Assembly: GCA_942490925.1 (NCBI GenBank)
Contig: CALNYX010000012.1
Span: 1 to 41,191 of the forward strand
Direction of reading: 5' to 3'
DNA length: 41,191 nt
From: CALNYX01 sp942490925
Lineage (GTDB): Bacteria; Chlamydiota; Chlamydiia; Chlamydiales; JAAKFR01
In this document: positions 24,677 through 34,072 of the stretch, one piece after another
Position numbering within the stretch: the stretch's first letter is position 1
How the letters are laid out: each line of letters begins with the position of its first letter
The notes under the pieces: model-generated
The model's database searches: none
Seen by the model: only the letters and a program-made list of their open reading frames with translations
What the model was told of the DNA's origin: nothing
Translations under genes and position numbers: made by a program

Positions 24677-25642
24677 ATGCATAAAATACTTTTGATTGGT
24701 GCAGGGCAGCTGGGTAGCAGACATCTTCAAGGAATTACATGTGGTAAGAAGCAATATTCTGTTGATGTAGTAGACCCTTCATCTAATTCCCTTGAGATTG
24801 CAAGACAGCGGTTTGAGGAGATGGAGAGTACAACATGTACTTCCCAATATTTTACAGCAATTCCTGAAGGAAAAGAGTACGATGTGGCTATTATTGCTAC
24901 AAACTCTCTTGTTCGCAGTGTGGTTACCCGTGAACTTATTGAAAAGTGCACTGTGCACCGCATTGTCTTTGAAAAAATTCTTTTCCCGACAGTTGCCGAA
25001 TACCAAGAAATGGAAGAGGTTTTAGCAGAACTAAACATTCCAGCCTGGATTAATTGCCCGCGTCGTATGTACCCTGTTTATGATGAACTTCGGCCATTGT
25101 TTAACGGAAAGAAAATGGCTTTTGTTGTAAGCGGAGGATTGTGGGGGATGGCATGCAATGCTCTACATTTTATTGACATTGCAAGTTTCTTGTCGGGTGA
25201 GGAATACTTTGAATATAATATTGATTCGCTTGACCCAGTTGTCCATGAAAGCAAGCGTGAGGGGTACATTGAATTTACCGGGACTCTTACTGCAACGTCA
25301 GATTCCGGCTCCGTACTTGCCATAAGTTCCTTGGAGTCAGTTCCAGAATTGCCTTGTCTTATTCATATCCGCTCTGATGATCTACGTGTTGTGCTTGATG
25401 AAAATAGCGGTACCGGATTGTTGTATAAAAAAGAAAATGGTTGGCAGACAGAGCGAATTAGTTTTTCAATTTTTTATCAGAGTCAATTAACCGGTCAAGT
25501 GCTTGACGATTTGATTGATAGTAACAGCTGCCAGCTGACATCTTTTGTTTCATCATGCCGACATCACCTTCCGTTGCTTGAAGCTTTTATAGCTCATCAG
25601 AACAAATTTTCTGCACCGTCTAAGCTGTGTCCTGTGACATAG
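24677..25642 (+). CDS. NAD(P)-binding oxidoreductase, Gfo/Idh/MocA-like
   Basis: A 321-residue protein if read from ATG 24677; a GTG at 24668 in the same frame is an alternative, and neither has a good ribosome-binding site. The N-terminus has ILLIGAGQLGSRHLQG, a Rossmann dinucleotide-binding motif. A second half with beta-rich character follows. The expected EKP motif is EKILFP here, a departure from the family's EKP lysine. It is the first gene of the legionaminic block. It may oxidise or reduce a sugar intermediate, but its step is unknown. Confidence 0.6.
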   Translation: MHKILLIGAGQLGSRHLQGITCGKKQYSVDVVDPSSNSLEIARQRFEEMESTTCTSQYFTAIPEGKEYDVAIIATNSLVRSVVTRELIEKCTVHRIVFEKILFPTVAEYQEMEEVLAELNIPAWINCPRRMYPVYDELRPLFNGKKMAFVVSGGLWGMACNALHFIDIASFLSGEEYFEYNIDSLDPVVHESKREGYIEFTGTLTATSDSGSVLAISSLESVPELPCLIHIRSDDLRVVLDENSGTGLLYKKENGWQTERISFSIFYQSQLTGQVLDDLIDSNSCQLTSFVSSCRHHLPLLEAFIAHQNKFSAPSKLCPVT

Positions 25643-25755
25643 GGTGCATCCTGCAAAAATTTTATATTGAAAATATTTCCCTAACAATAAACGACTGCAT
25701 TGCTGCCTAGCTTTGATTAGAGAGAATTAGAGAGGTAGAGCAGTTGGAGTATTAT

Positions 25756-26703
25756 ATGCATATTTGGTTGATTGGAGCTGGCATCATGTCTCTGGACTAT
25801 GCACCGGTTCTCAAAGAGTTGGCGTCTAAGATTACAGTAATAGGTAGAGGCTCTGCATCTGCACAGTGTTTTGAGAAAAAAACTGAGCTCCCTGTTGTCC
25901 GTGGAGGACTTGAAGCTTTTCTTGATGAGTCTCCAGAATTACCTGATGCCGCAGTCGTTAGCGTTGGTGTAGACGTTCTTGCAGAAACAACCTTAAGCCT
26001 CATTTCCTACGGTGTGAAACGTATTCTTGTAGAAAAGCCTGCAGGCACTACTCTTCAGGAGATTCAAATGCTGCGTCAAGAGGCTCAAGCTCATGGTGCA
26101 GAAATTGTCCTTGGTTACAACCGACGTTTTTATGCTTCTGTACAAAAAGCAAAGGAATTAATTGAACAGGATGGGGGCGCGACTTCCTTTACGTTTGAAT
26201 TTACAGAGTGGAGCCATGTTATCTCTACTCTTGAAAAGCCAGAAGCTGTTTTCAATACTTGGGTAATTGGCAACTCTACGCACGTTATTGATCTGGCATT
26301 TTATTTGGGCGGCGAGCCTGAGCAGATTTCCATATTCAGTGCCGGCAGCCTTGACTGGCACCCTGCTGCAGCAAGATTTACTGGTGCAGGCATGACTGAT
26401 GCCGGTGTGCCTTTTTCTTATCATGCAGACTGGGGAGCACCAGGACGCTGGTGGGTTGAAATTTTAACTGCAAAAAATCGTTATATATTTAGACCACTAG
26501 AGCAGCTGCATGTACAGAAATTAGGCTCTGTTGCAATTGAAAAAGTAGAGATTGACGATGCAATTGATCTGCAGTTTAAACCAGGTCTTTATAAACAGGT
26601 AGAAAGTTTCCTTGCTGGAGCTAGCGATGATATCTGTACAATTGAAGATCAGGAACGTCTTTTCCCAATTTACCAGAAAATAGCAAGTTACGATAATATC
26701 TAA
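25756..26703 (+). CDS. Gfo/Idh/MocA-family oxidoreductase
   Basis: A 315-residue protein. The start is set at ATG 25756, six bases after GGAG; a TTG at 25744 lies upstream in frame. It has WLIGAGIMSLDYAPVL (Rossmann), VEKPAGTTL (the EKP active-site lysine) and VLGYNRRFYASV. Family members oxidise or reduce sugars with NAD(P). The stop codon overlaps the ATG of legB by one base, so it is tightly tied to the legionaminic operon. Such genes accompany legB/legC in some clusters; the precise substrate is not known. Confidence 0.75.
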   Translation: MHIWLIGAGIMSLDYAPVLKELASKITVIGRGSASAQCFEKKTELPVVRGGLEAFLDESPELPDAAVVSVGVDVLAETTLSLISYGVKRILVEKPAGTTLQEIQMLRQEAQAHGAEIVLGYNRRFYASVQKAKELIEQDGGATSFTFEFTEWSHVISTLEKPEAVFNTWVIGNSTHVIDLAFYLGGEPEQISIFSAGSLDWHPAAARFTGAGMTDAGVPFSYHADWGAPGRWWVEILTAKNRYIFRPLEQLHVQKLGSVAIEKVEIDDAIDLQFKPGLYKQVESFLAGASDDICTIEDQERLFPIYQKIASYDNI

Positions 26704-27899
26704 TGAGTACGAATTCTATTTTATCTCTTATTGGTCGTTCCAAAGAATTGTTTGTAGCTGATATTTCAAACTACGAACAGGAGTTAAGAGAGCGGGTTGC
26801 TGCATCTCGTTTTCTTGTACTCGGTGGAGCAGGTTCTATCGGGCAGGCTGTTGTTAAAGAGATTTTTAAACGAAATCCTTTGAAGCTGCATGTCGTAGAT
26901 ATTAGTGAAAACAACCTAGCTGAGCTTGTTCGTGATTTACGTAGCTCTTTTGGCTACATTGATGGTGATTTTCAGGCGTTAGCTCTGGATATTGGCTCGA
27001 TTGAATACGATGCCTTTATTCAGTCTGAGGGGAAGTATGACTACGTATTAAATTTGTCTGCACTAAAGCATGTGCGTAGTGAAAAAGACCCGTTCACGTT
27101 GATGCGCATGATTGATGTGAATATTTTTAATACGGACAAAACCATTGTGCAGGCTTTGCAGGGTGGAGCAAAAAAATATTTTTGTGTTTCCACTGACAAG
27201 GCTGCAAATCCAGTCAATATGATGGGGGCATCAAAGCGCATTATGGAAATGTTTTTGATGCGCCGCAGTCTTGAACTCCCAATATCCACTGCACGTTTCG
27301 CAAATGTTGCATTTTCTGACGGTTCGTTGCTCCATGGATTTAATCAAAGAATTCAAAAGAAACAGCCTCTAGTAGCTCCTAATGATATTAGGCGTTATTT
27401 TGTTACTGCTCAAGAATCTGGCGAATTGTGTCTTATGTCATGCATTTTGGGGGAGAATAGGGATATTTTCTTTCCTAAGTTAAGTGAAAGCTTGCATCTT
27501 ATTTCTTTTGACACAATTGCCTGTAATTATCTTGAACGGCTGGGGTATGAGCCTTTTCTTTGTTCTTCTGAAGACGAAGCTCGTGACTTGGCAAATATAT
27601 TACCAGCTCAAGGGAAGTGGCCTTGTCTATTTACCCCGAGTGACACGACCGGTGAAAAAGATTTTGAAGAGTTTTTCACAGAGAATGAGTGCTTGGATAT
27701 GGACCGGTTCCAGAGTTTGGGAGTTATCAAAAATAACCCTGTTTTTGACGAAGCTAAGTTGGAATTGTTCACAGCACGTATTGCAGAGCTGATGCAGCAA
27801 CGGGCTTGGAATAAGCAACAGATTGTAGAGTTGTTTTTCAAAATGATTCCGGATTTTGCTCATAAAGAAACAGGTAAATACTTAGACGGCAAGATGTAG
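26703..27899 (+). CDS. legB: Nucleotide-sugar 4,6-dehydratase, LegB-like
   Basis: A 398-residue SDR of the CapD/polysaccharide-biosynthesis group, committing GDP- or UDP-GlcNAc to the legionaminic route by forming the 4-keto-6-deoxy sugar. Seen: LVLGGAGSIGQAVVKE (NAD-binding), LSALKHVRSEKDP, STDKAANPVNMMGASKR (catalytic region; the usual YGxxK tyrosine appears as MMGASK) and RFANVAFSDGS. The replacement of the tyrosine is characteristic of this subgroup and deserves attention. It is followed two bases later by legC. Confidence 0.85.
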   Translation: MSTNSILSLIGRSKELFVADISNYEQELRERVAASRFLVLGGAGSIGQAVVKEIFKRNPLKLHVVDISENNLAELVRDLRSSFGYIDGDFQALALDIGSIEYDAFIQSEGKYDYVLNLSALKHVRSEKDPFTLMRMIDVNIFNTDKTIVQALQGGAKKYFCVSTDKAANPVNMMGASKRIMEMFLMRRSLELPISTARFANVAFSDGSLLHGFNQRIQKKQPLVAPNDIRRYFVTAQESGELCLMSCILGENRDIFFPKLSESLHLISFDTIACNYLERLGYEPFLCSSEDEARDLANILPAQGKWPCLFTPSDTTGEKDFEEFFTENECLDMDRFQSLGVIKNNPVFDEAKLELFTARIAELMQQRAWNKQQIVELFFKMIPDFAHKETGKYLDGKM

Positions 27900-27901
27900 C
27901 T

Positions 27902-29041
27902 ATGCTTAACTCTTTTATTTCTTTTATACGGGATTATTATAATACATCAGAGTTTATCCCCCTGCATGCTCCGGTATTTCAGGGAAATGAGAAGGACTAT
28001 CTGATTGATGTAGTTAACTCGACATTTGTCTCCAGCGTGGGTGAATATGTTGGAAAATTTGAAACGCATATAGAACAGATTACGGGAACTTCTAAAGCCG
28101 TTGCTACAGTGAACGGGACTGCAGCACTGCATGCAGCCTTGCACCTAGCTGGAGTTCGACAGGGTGATCTGGTAATTACACAGGCTTTAACATTTGTTGC
28201 AACGTGCAATGCTCTGCACCATATGGGAGCGGAGCCTCTTTTTCTGGATGTTTCAAGGACCAGTTTGGGATTATGTCCAAAAGCTGTCTCAAACTATCTG
28301 GAGGAATATGCGGAAATCACAGAGCATGGGACTATACACAAAAAAACAAAACAGTGGATTAAAGCTGTTGTCCCTATGCATACCTTTGGTCATCCTGTTG
28401 AACTTGATGAGTTTATAGACGTCTGTAAAAAGTGGAACTTGTCTCTTGTCGAGGATGCTGCTGAAAGTTTGGGGTCTTTTTATAAGGGGCGTCATACCGG
28501 TACATTTGGAGAGTACGGAGCAATAAGCTTTAACGGTAACAAGGTGATAACTACAGGAGGTGGTGGAATTGTACTCTGCTCTGACAAAGAACGCGGAGTA
28601 AGGGCAAAGCACGTGACTACAACTGCAAAAGTGCCGCATCCGTATGAGTTTTTCCACGATGAGGCGGGGTTTAACTATCGCATGCCGAATCTGAATGCTG
28701 CTCTAGGGTGCGCTCAGCTCGAAAAACTTGATTGCTATCTTAAAGAAAAACGTGCTTTGGCTGCTTTGTATTTGGAGTTTTTTGCAGGAACAGAGTATCA
28801 GTTTGTAGTTGAACCTGAATACGCTCGGTCAAATTACTGGTTGAATGCCGTTATTTGCCATGATGAAGCAAGCAGAAGAAACCTGCTGGAACAGAGTAAT
28901 GCTTCAGGTGTAATGACACGTCCTGTCTGGCAGTTAATGCATACGCTTCCTATGTACAATCAATGTTTACGTGATGATCTCTCTAACTCCGAATGGTTAG
29001 AGAAACGTCTTGTAAACCTTCCAAGCTCTGTAAAGGCGTAA
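27902..29041 (+). CDS. legC: PLP aminotransferase, LegC-like
   Basis: A 379-residue DegT/DnrJ/EryC1 aminotransferase that aminates the LegB product at C4. The LegC hallmark FIPLHAPVFQGNEK with STFVSSVGEYV near the N-terminus is clear, then VNGTAALHAALHL, VEDAAESLGSFYKGRHTGTF and the PLP-lysine motif FNGNKVITTGGGG. The length is right. It is 7 bases before legG. Confidence 0.92.
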   Translation: MLNSFISFIRDYYNTSEFIPLHAPVFQGNEKDYLIDVVNSTFVSSVGEYVGKFETHIEQITGTSKAVATVNGTAALHAALHLAGVRQGDLVITQALTFVATCNALHHMGAEPLFLDVSRTSLGLCPKAVSNYLEEYAEITEHGTIHKKTKQWIKAVVPMHTFGHPVELDEFIDVCKKWNLSLVEDAAESLGSFYKGRHTGTFGEYGAISFNGNKVITTGGGGIVLCSDKERGVRAKHVTTTAKVPHPYEFFHDEAGFNYRMPNLNAALGCAQLEKLDCYLKEKRALAALYLEFFAGTEYQFVVEPEYARSNYWLNAVICHDEASRRNLLEQSNASGVMTRPVWQLMHTLPMYNQCLRDDLSNSEWLEKRLVNLPSSVKA

Positions 29042-29048
29042 TAAGATA

Positions 29049-30206
29049 ATGCGTAGAATAGCGGTATTTACAGGGACTCGTGCAGAGTATGGTCTTCTTT
29101 ATTTGACGATTTCGGGTTTGCACCAGGCTGAAGATGTAGAGCTTCAGCTTCTTGTTGGTGGAACTCATTTATCTGGTGAGTATGGTCATACTGTTGATTT
29201 TATTGAAAAAGATGGTTTTCCAATTGCTTCTCGGATGGAGTTTCTTCTCTCATCTAGCTCTCCCATTTCTACAGGAAAGTCGATGGCACTTGCCTTGATG
29301 GATGCAGTTGAGACTCTTACGCGTTTAGAACCGGATGTACTAGTTATTCTTGGTGACAGATTCGAAGCCATGGCTGTCGCGCAGGCTGCTATGCTCACGG
29401 GAACTCCAATTGCGCATATTCATGGTGGCGAGCGTACTGAGGGAGCTATTGACGAGGCTATTCGGCACTCCATTTCAAAAATGTCTCATTTGCATTTTAC
29501 CGCAACTGATGAATACAGAAAGAGAGTCATACAGCTGGGAGAGCAACCAAATACTGTCTTTAATTTCGGAGCGCCTGGTGTTGATAATATTAGGCAATTA
29601 AAGTTGCTTAGCCGTATAGAACTTGCGGATTCAATCAATTTCTCGTTAGATGCCCCTTTTTTTCTCGTCACATACCACCCCGTAACTTTGATTGAGGACA
29701 GTGGGGTTGGTGCGATGCACGAGTTATTAGAAGTTCTTGACAAGTTCTCTAATCATTCTCTGGTGCTAACGTTTCCTAATGCAGATATGGAAAGTCAGAA
29801 TATTGTTTCTGGCTTGTATAATTATGCTGCCAAAAATCAAAATAGAGTCCATCTTGCAAAGTCTCTAGGACAGATCCGATATTTGAGTGCGATGAAGCAT
29901 TGTGCTGCCGTAATAGGTAATTCATCAAGTGGGTTGATTGAGGCTCCTTCTTTTGGGGTGCCTACTATTAACATTGGGAACAGACAAAAAGGGCGGATTG
30001 CCTGTGAGTCTGTCATCCACTGCGATGATAATATGGAATCTATTCATAGTGCATTGACGAAAGCACTGACAGAAGACTTTAAGAGTAGGTGTTGCAGTGC
30101 TGTAAACCCATACGGCACTGGAGACTCATCAAGTAAAATTATTGAAATTCTCAGGACGTACCCGTTAGCTGAGCTGAGGGCTAAATCGTTTTACGACATA
30201 TTATAA
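29049..30206 (+). CDS. legG: NDP-sugar 2-epimerase/hydrolase, LegG/NeuC-like
   Basis: A 385-residue UDP-N-acetylglucosamine-2-epimerase-type GT-B enzyme. It hydrolyses the nucleotide-linked 2,4-diacetamido sugar with C2 inversion, giving the 2,4-diacetamido-2,4,6-trideoxymannose used by LegI. Seen: FTGTRAEYGLLYL, LGDRFEAMAVA, HIHGGERTEGAIDEAIRHSI, IGNSSSGLIEAPSFGVPTIN and NIGNRQKGR, all family signatures. In C. jejuni the homologous neuC2/ptmD lies beside neuB2, as here. Confidence 0.93.
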   Translation: MRRIAVFTGTRAEYGLLYLTISGLHQAEDVELQLLVGGTHLSGEYGHTVDFIEKDGFPIASRMEFLLSSSSPISTGKSMALALMDAVETLTRLEPDVLVILGDRFEAMAVAQAAMLTGTPIAHIHGGERTEGAIDEAIRHSISKMSHLHFTATDEYRKRVIQLGEQPNTVFNFGAPGVDNIRQLKLLSRIELADSINFSLDAPFFLVTYHPVTLIEDSGVGAMHELLEVLDKFSNHSLVLTFPNADMESQNIVSGLYNYAAKNQNRVHLAKSLGQIRYLSAMKHCAAVIGNSSSGLIEAPSFGVPTINIGNRQKGRIACESVIHCDDNMESIHSALTKALTEDFKSRCCSAVNPYGTGDSSSKIIEILRTYPLAELRAKSFYDIL

Positions 30207-30260
30207 GATGATTTGGAGAGTAAAGGTATAGGGACGTCTTGAGTAAGAAGAAGGAAGTAT

Positions 30261-31337
30261 ATGGCTATTCGTGTAATTGCTGAAGCAGGGGTAAATCATA
30301 ATGGAAGCGAGGAATTAGCTTTTAAGCTTGTTGATGCTGCTCAATCTGCCGGTGTTGATGTCGTCAAGTTTCAGACTTTTAAGGCTTCTAGTCTAGTGAC
30401 TAAAGCAGCAACTCAATGCGAATACCAAAGTGCAAATATGGGCCAGACTGTTTCGCAGTTTGAAATGCTGCAGCGGCTTGAATTGGATTATGATGCACAT
30501 CTTAGGTTGCTAACACACTGTCAACGCCATGATATTGAATTTCTTTCGACAGCTTTTGACGCTCAAAGTCTTGATTTTCTCGTAAATGATATGGGTTTGA
30601 AAACGTTAAAGATTCCTAGCGGTGAGCTTACAAATGCTCCTTTTTTGTTACAGCATGCTCAAACAGGGTGTGAGCTTATCCTTTCAACAGGAATGGCTAG
30701 TTTGAGTGAAATAGAAAAAGCGCTTGGTGTGGTTGCTTTTGGGTTATGTGCATCAACATTAGAGAAACCATCAAGCGATGCTTTTCAAGAAGCTTACTTT
30801 TCTGCTGAGGGGCAGCAGACTTTACGCAAAAAAGTTACCTTGCTCCACTGTACCAGTGAATATCCTGCTCCTGTTGATGTTATTAATCTTAATGTCTTGG
30901 AGACGATGCGTAGTAGTTTTGGACTTCCCGTAGGTTATTCAGACCATAGCAAAGGAATAGCAATTCCAACGGCTGCAGCAGCACTAGGTGCTTCTATTAT
31001 TGAGAAGCACTTTACTCTTGATCAAAATATGGAAGGGCCAGATCACAAGGCGTCTCTTAATCCTCAAGAACTTTCGAGTATGGTTAGTGCCATACGTGAT
31101 GTTGAACTTGCTCTAGGTTCAGGAAGAAAAATTCCAAGTGCTTCTGAGCTTAAAAATAGAGGCCAAGTGAGAAAAAGTCTGGTTGCAGCCTGTCCAATTT
31201 CGAAAGGTGATCAGTTTACAAAAAAAAATCTCACAGCAAAACGTCCTGCTACAGGCATTTCTCCATATAATTATTGGGACTTGCTGGGGAAGAAGGCCAA
31301 GTGTGATTATGCTGTTGATGAGGTGGTGCTTGACTAA
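30261..31337 (+). CDS. legI: N,N'-diacetyllegionaminate synthase, LegI-like
   Basis: A 358-residue NeuB-family synthase with phosphoenolpyruvate as the second substrate. It has AEAGVNHNG, VKFQTF, the LegI-like ATQCEYQSANMG, HCTSEYPAP, GYSDHSKG and EKHFTLDQNMEGPDH, plus a C-terminal SAF domain (VRKSLVAACPISKGDQFT). Strong GAAGGAAG upstream. Its last eight bases overlap the next start. This is the second NeuB-type synthase in the window; the two share motifs but are clearly different genes. Confidence 0.93.
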   Translation: MAIRVIAEAGVNHNGSEELAFKLVDAAQSAGVDVVKFQTFKASSLVTKAATQCEYQSANMGQTVSQFEMLQRLELDYDAHLRLLTHCQRHDIEFLSTAFDAQSLDFLVNDMGLKTLKIPSGELTNAPFLLQHAQTGCELILSTGMASLSEIEKALGVVAFGLCASTLEKPSSDAFQEAYFSAEGQQTLRKKVTLLHCTSEYPAPVDVINLNVLETMRSSFGLPVGYSDHSKGIAIPTAAAALGASIIEKHFTLDQNMEGPDHKASLNPQELSSMVSAIRDVELALGSGRKIPSASELKNRGQVRKSLVAACPISKGDQFTKKNLTAKRPATGISPYNYWDLLGKKAKCDYAVDEVVLD

Positions 31338-31968
31338 ACTAATTCTACTGGGCACGGGCGGGCATGCAAAGGTTCTTGCGGATATTTTATTGCAAAATGG
31401 GCAGGAAATTTTTGCGACTGTTTCTCCAGAAGAGAGAAGTCCTGATTTCCCTATAGCAGCAGTGCCTCATTATACTAATGATCGATTGGTTTTTGATTTT
31501 TCGCCCAATGAATATTTTTTAGTTAATGGCATCGGGTCACTACCAAGGTCTGCATTACGAAAAAAAATTTTCTTAGATTTTAAAGAAAAAGGTTTTAGCT
31601 TTGCCTCTGTTGTGAGTTCTCGTGCCATGGTTTCTCCCTTTGCAACGTTGAGCGAAGGAGTCCAAGTGATGGCAGGAGCTGTCATACAGGCCGGGGCAAC
31701 TCTTTTAAATAATACGATTATCAATACTGGTGCATGTGTTGATCATGATTGCCTTATTGGTGCACATAGTCATATTGCTCCTTCTGCAACATTATGTGGT
31801 CATGTTGTGGTAGGTAATAAGGTTCACGTAGGTGCTGGTGCAACGGTTCTTCAATCTGTTTGTATTGAAGATAGGGCGATCATTGGTGTTGGTGCTAACG
31901 TGACGTGTGATGTGCCAGAGGATAGTACAGTATACGGGGTTCGTTCCTATATAGTCGAGGGGAATTAA
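31330..31968 (+). CDS. NeuD/LegH-type left-handed beta-helix acetyltransferase
   Basis: A 212-residue acetyltransferase. An N-terminal Rossmann-like domain (LILLGTGGHAKVLADIL) is followed by hexapeptide repeats (INTGACVDHDCLIG, GHVVVGNKVHVGAGATV, IIGVGANVT), the fold of NeuD and PglD/LegH-like enzymes that acetylate the 4-amino group. The start is TTG at 31330, with GAGGTGG seven bases before it; a longer frame exists upstream but overlaps legI and lacks a ribosome-binding site. In this block it is the best candidate for the LegH step. Confidence 0.85.
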   Translation: MTKLILLGTGGHAKVLADILLQNGQEIFATVSPEERSPDFPIAAVPHYTNDRLVFDFSPNEYFLVNGIGSLPRSALRKKIFLDFKEKGFSFASVVSSRAMVSPFATLSEGVQVMAGAVIQAGATLLNNTIINTGACVDHDCLIGAHSHIAPSATLCGHVVVGNKVHVGAGATVLQSVCIEDRAIIGVGANVTCDVPEDSTVYGVRSYIVEGN

Positions 31969-31970
31969 TA

Positions 31971-33017
31971 ATGAGTAGCAATTGGAAGAACTTGCTTGTT
32001 AAGCCAGATAGTACGATCGAAGACTCTCTTCGGCGTATTAATCTTGAAGCGTTACAGATGGTTTTTATAGTAGATAATTATGGAGTTTTTCTAGGTATAG
32101 CAACGGAAGGCGATATCCGTCGTGGGATGTTACGAGGGTTATCTCTCTCAAGCCCTATAACAACCGTACTTAATAATAAGCCTATTGTAGCCACACGTTC
32201 AACTGCGAATATTACTCTTATCCAGTTAATGAAGCATAAAAAATTATTTGCAATTCCAGTTGTAGAAGACGGAAGGCTTGTTGAAGTAAAGACGTTGGAT
32301 ACTTTGACCAGCTATCCCATCAAAGACAATCCTGTATTTTTGATGGCGGGTGGTTTTGGTACTCGCTTGCATCCGTTGACAAATCATTGTCCTAAACCTT
32401 TGCTGCATGTTGGCGATAGGCCGATACTAGAAAAAACATTTATGCAGTTTATTGAGCACGGATTTCATAATTTCTATATTTCGACTCATTATTTACCAGA
32501 CATGATCAGAGATCATTTTGGTAATGGTGAGGATTGGGGGGTCAATATCACATATGTGCATGAAGAGACCCCTCTTGGAACTGGTGGTGCTTTGGGGTTA
32601 TTGCCTGAAGATACCCCAAAATTGCCGTTGATTATGATGAATGGTGACATATTAACAACCTTGGATTTTTCTGCCTTGTTGGATAGTTTTGCATACACAG
32701 ATGCTGTGGCAACGATGTGTGTAAGAGAGTTTGAATTTCAGATCCCTTATGGTGTTGTTAAAACAAAAGATAATTGCATTGTCGAAATGCAAGAAAAACC
32801 TGTTCATTGTTACAATGTGAATGCTGGAATATACATTGTAAGCCCGCAAGTCGTACAGGATGTGCCTGTGGGGAAACATGTAGATATGCCAACTTTGCTC
32901 GAGCAGCAAATTACAAAAGGCAACAAAGTTGCCACACATATTATACAAGAATATTGGCTTGATATTGGACGAATGGAAGATTTCCAGAAAGCCCAGAAAG
33001 ATGTAGCTCAACTTTAA
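31971..33017 (+). CDS. ptmE: CBS-domain nucleotidyltransferase, PtmE-like
   Basis: A 348-residue protein with two N-terminal CBS domains (about 1-120) and a nucleotidyltransferase domain (MAGGFGTRLHPLT near 122-134; PKPLLHVGDRPI; LIMMNGDIL). PtmE of C. jejuni is a glucosamine-1-phosphate guanylyltransferase feeding GDP-GlcN/GlcNAc to the legionaminic pathway; the CBS-plus-transferase layout is the same here. CBS domains could sense nucleotides to adjust flux. Confidence 0.85.
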   Translation: MSSNWKNLLVKPDSTIEDSLRRINLEALQMVFIVDNYGVFLGIATEGDIRRGMLRGLSLSSPITTVLNNKPIVATRSTANITLIQLMKHKKLFAIPVVEDGRLVEVKTLDTLTSYPIKDNPVFLMAGGFGTRLHPLTNHCPKPLLHVGDRPILEKTFMQFIEHGFHNFYISTHYLPDMIRDHFGNGEDWGVNITYVHEETPLGTGGALGLLPEDTPKLPLIMMNGDILTTLDFSALLDSFAYTDAVATMCVREFEFQIPYGVVKTKDNCIVEMQEKPVHCYNVNAGIYIVSPQVVQDVPVGKHVDMPTLLEQQITKGNKVATHIIQEYWLDIGRMEDFQKAQKDVAQL

Positions 33018-33031
33018 TAATGGTGAATAAA

Positions 33032-34054
33032 ATGAATGTTATTGTTATTGGATTAGGTTCAATGGGGAAGCGTCGTATCAGATGTTTGAAACAGTTAGGT
33101 TTTTCATCTGATCAGATTGTTGGATTTGATCCACGCGAAGATAGAAGAAATGAAGCGGCTACGTTGCATGGAATAAACACATTTTCAAATTTTGAAGAAG
33201 CAATCGAAGTTGTTAACCCCGAGCGCTATATTATTTCTGTGCCGCCAGCAATGCATCACATTTATATGAAGGATGCAATTGAGCGTAAGATTCCTTTTTT
33301 TGTAGAGGCAAGTGTTGTTGATACAAATATGGAGCAGGTTATTGCTTCTGCTAACAAGAATGGCGTAGTTGCTGCGCCTTCCTCAACCCTTCGTTTCCAT
33401 CCTGCAATTCAGAAGATTGGCGAGATCATCGCATCTGGAAGACTCGGCAAACTTTCTGCCGTTAACTATGTTTCCGGTCAATACCTTCCTGATTGGCATA
33501 CATATGAGGCTGTGAGTGACTACTATGTTTCTCAGAAAGACACTGGTGGCGGACGTGAAATTGTACCGTTCGAATTGACATGGCTTGTTGATGTTTTTGG
33601 CTTCCCGAATAGGGTATCCGGTTTGTTTAGAAAAACTATTGAGATTGAAGGTGCTGAAAATATTGACGATACTTATTCAGCACTTCTTGATTACGGTTCT
33701 CACATGATCAACTTAACCGTTGATGTTGTATCCCGCTATGCAACCCGTCGTATGCTTATTAACGGTTCAGATGCACAGTTGCGTTGGGACTGGGATGACA
33801 ATGCAATTTTCATTTACTCTTCTGATACTGATGAGTGGGAAAAAATAACGTATGAAATGTTGAGTGCTGAGGATGGCTATAACGCGAATATCGGTGAGAA
33901 TATGTACATCGAAGAAATTAGAGCTTTCCTTGACGCTGCAGACGGTAAAGCTGCTTTTGTAAATACCTTAGAGAAAGATCATAAGGTGTTGAAGCTGCTG
34001 TATGCCATCGAAGAATCTGATAAGACTTCTTCGTTTCTCAATATCAATTTTTAA
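33032..34054 (+). CDS. ptmF: Gfo/Idh/MocA-family oxidoreductase, PtmF-like
   Basis: A 340-residue protein from ATG 33032; another ATG at 33020 is in frame, but GGTGA precedes 33032. It has VIVIGLGSMGKRRIRCLK (Rossmann), VEASV in place of the EKP motif and TLRFHPAIQKIGE. The gene sits in the same place as ptmF between ptmE and the CMP-sugar synthetase in C. jejuni. In that pathway PtmF and PtmA are thought to feed amino-sugar precursor; the step here is inferred from position. Confidence 0.7.
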   Translation: MNVIVIGLGSMGKRRIRCLKQLGFSSDQIVGFDPREDRRNEAATLHGINTFSNFEEAIEVVNPERYIISVPPAMHHIYMKDAIERKIPFFVEASVVDTNMEQVIASANKNGVVAAPSSTLRFHPAIQKIGEIIASGRLGKLSAVNYVSGQYLPDWHTYEAVSDYYVSQKDTGGGREIVPFELTWLVDVFGFPNRVSGLFRKTIEIEGAENIDDTYSALLDYGSHMINLTVDVVSRYATRRMLINGSDAQLRWDWDDNAIFIYSSDTDEWEKITYEMLSAEDGYNANIGENMYIEEIRAFLDAADGKAAFVNTLEKDHKVLKLLYAIEESDKTSSFLNINF

Positions 34055-34072
34055 TGTAGTTTCTAGATTGTT

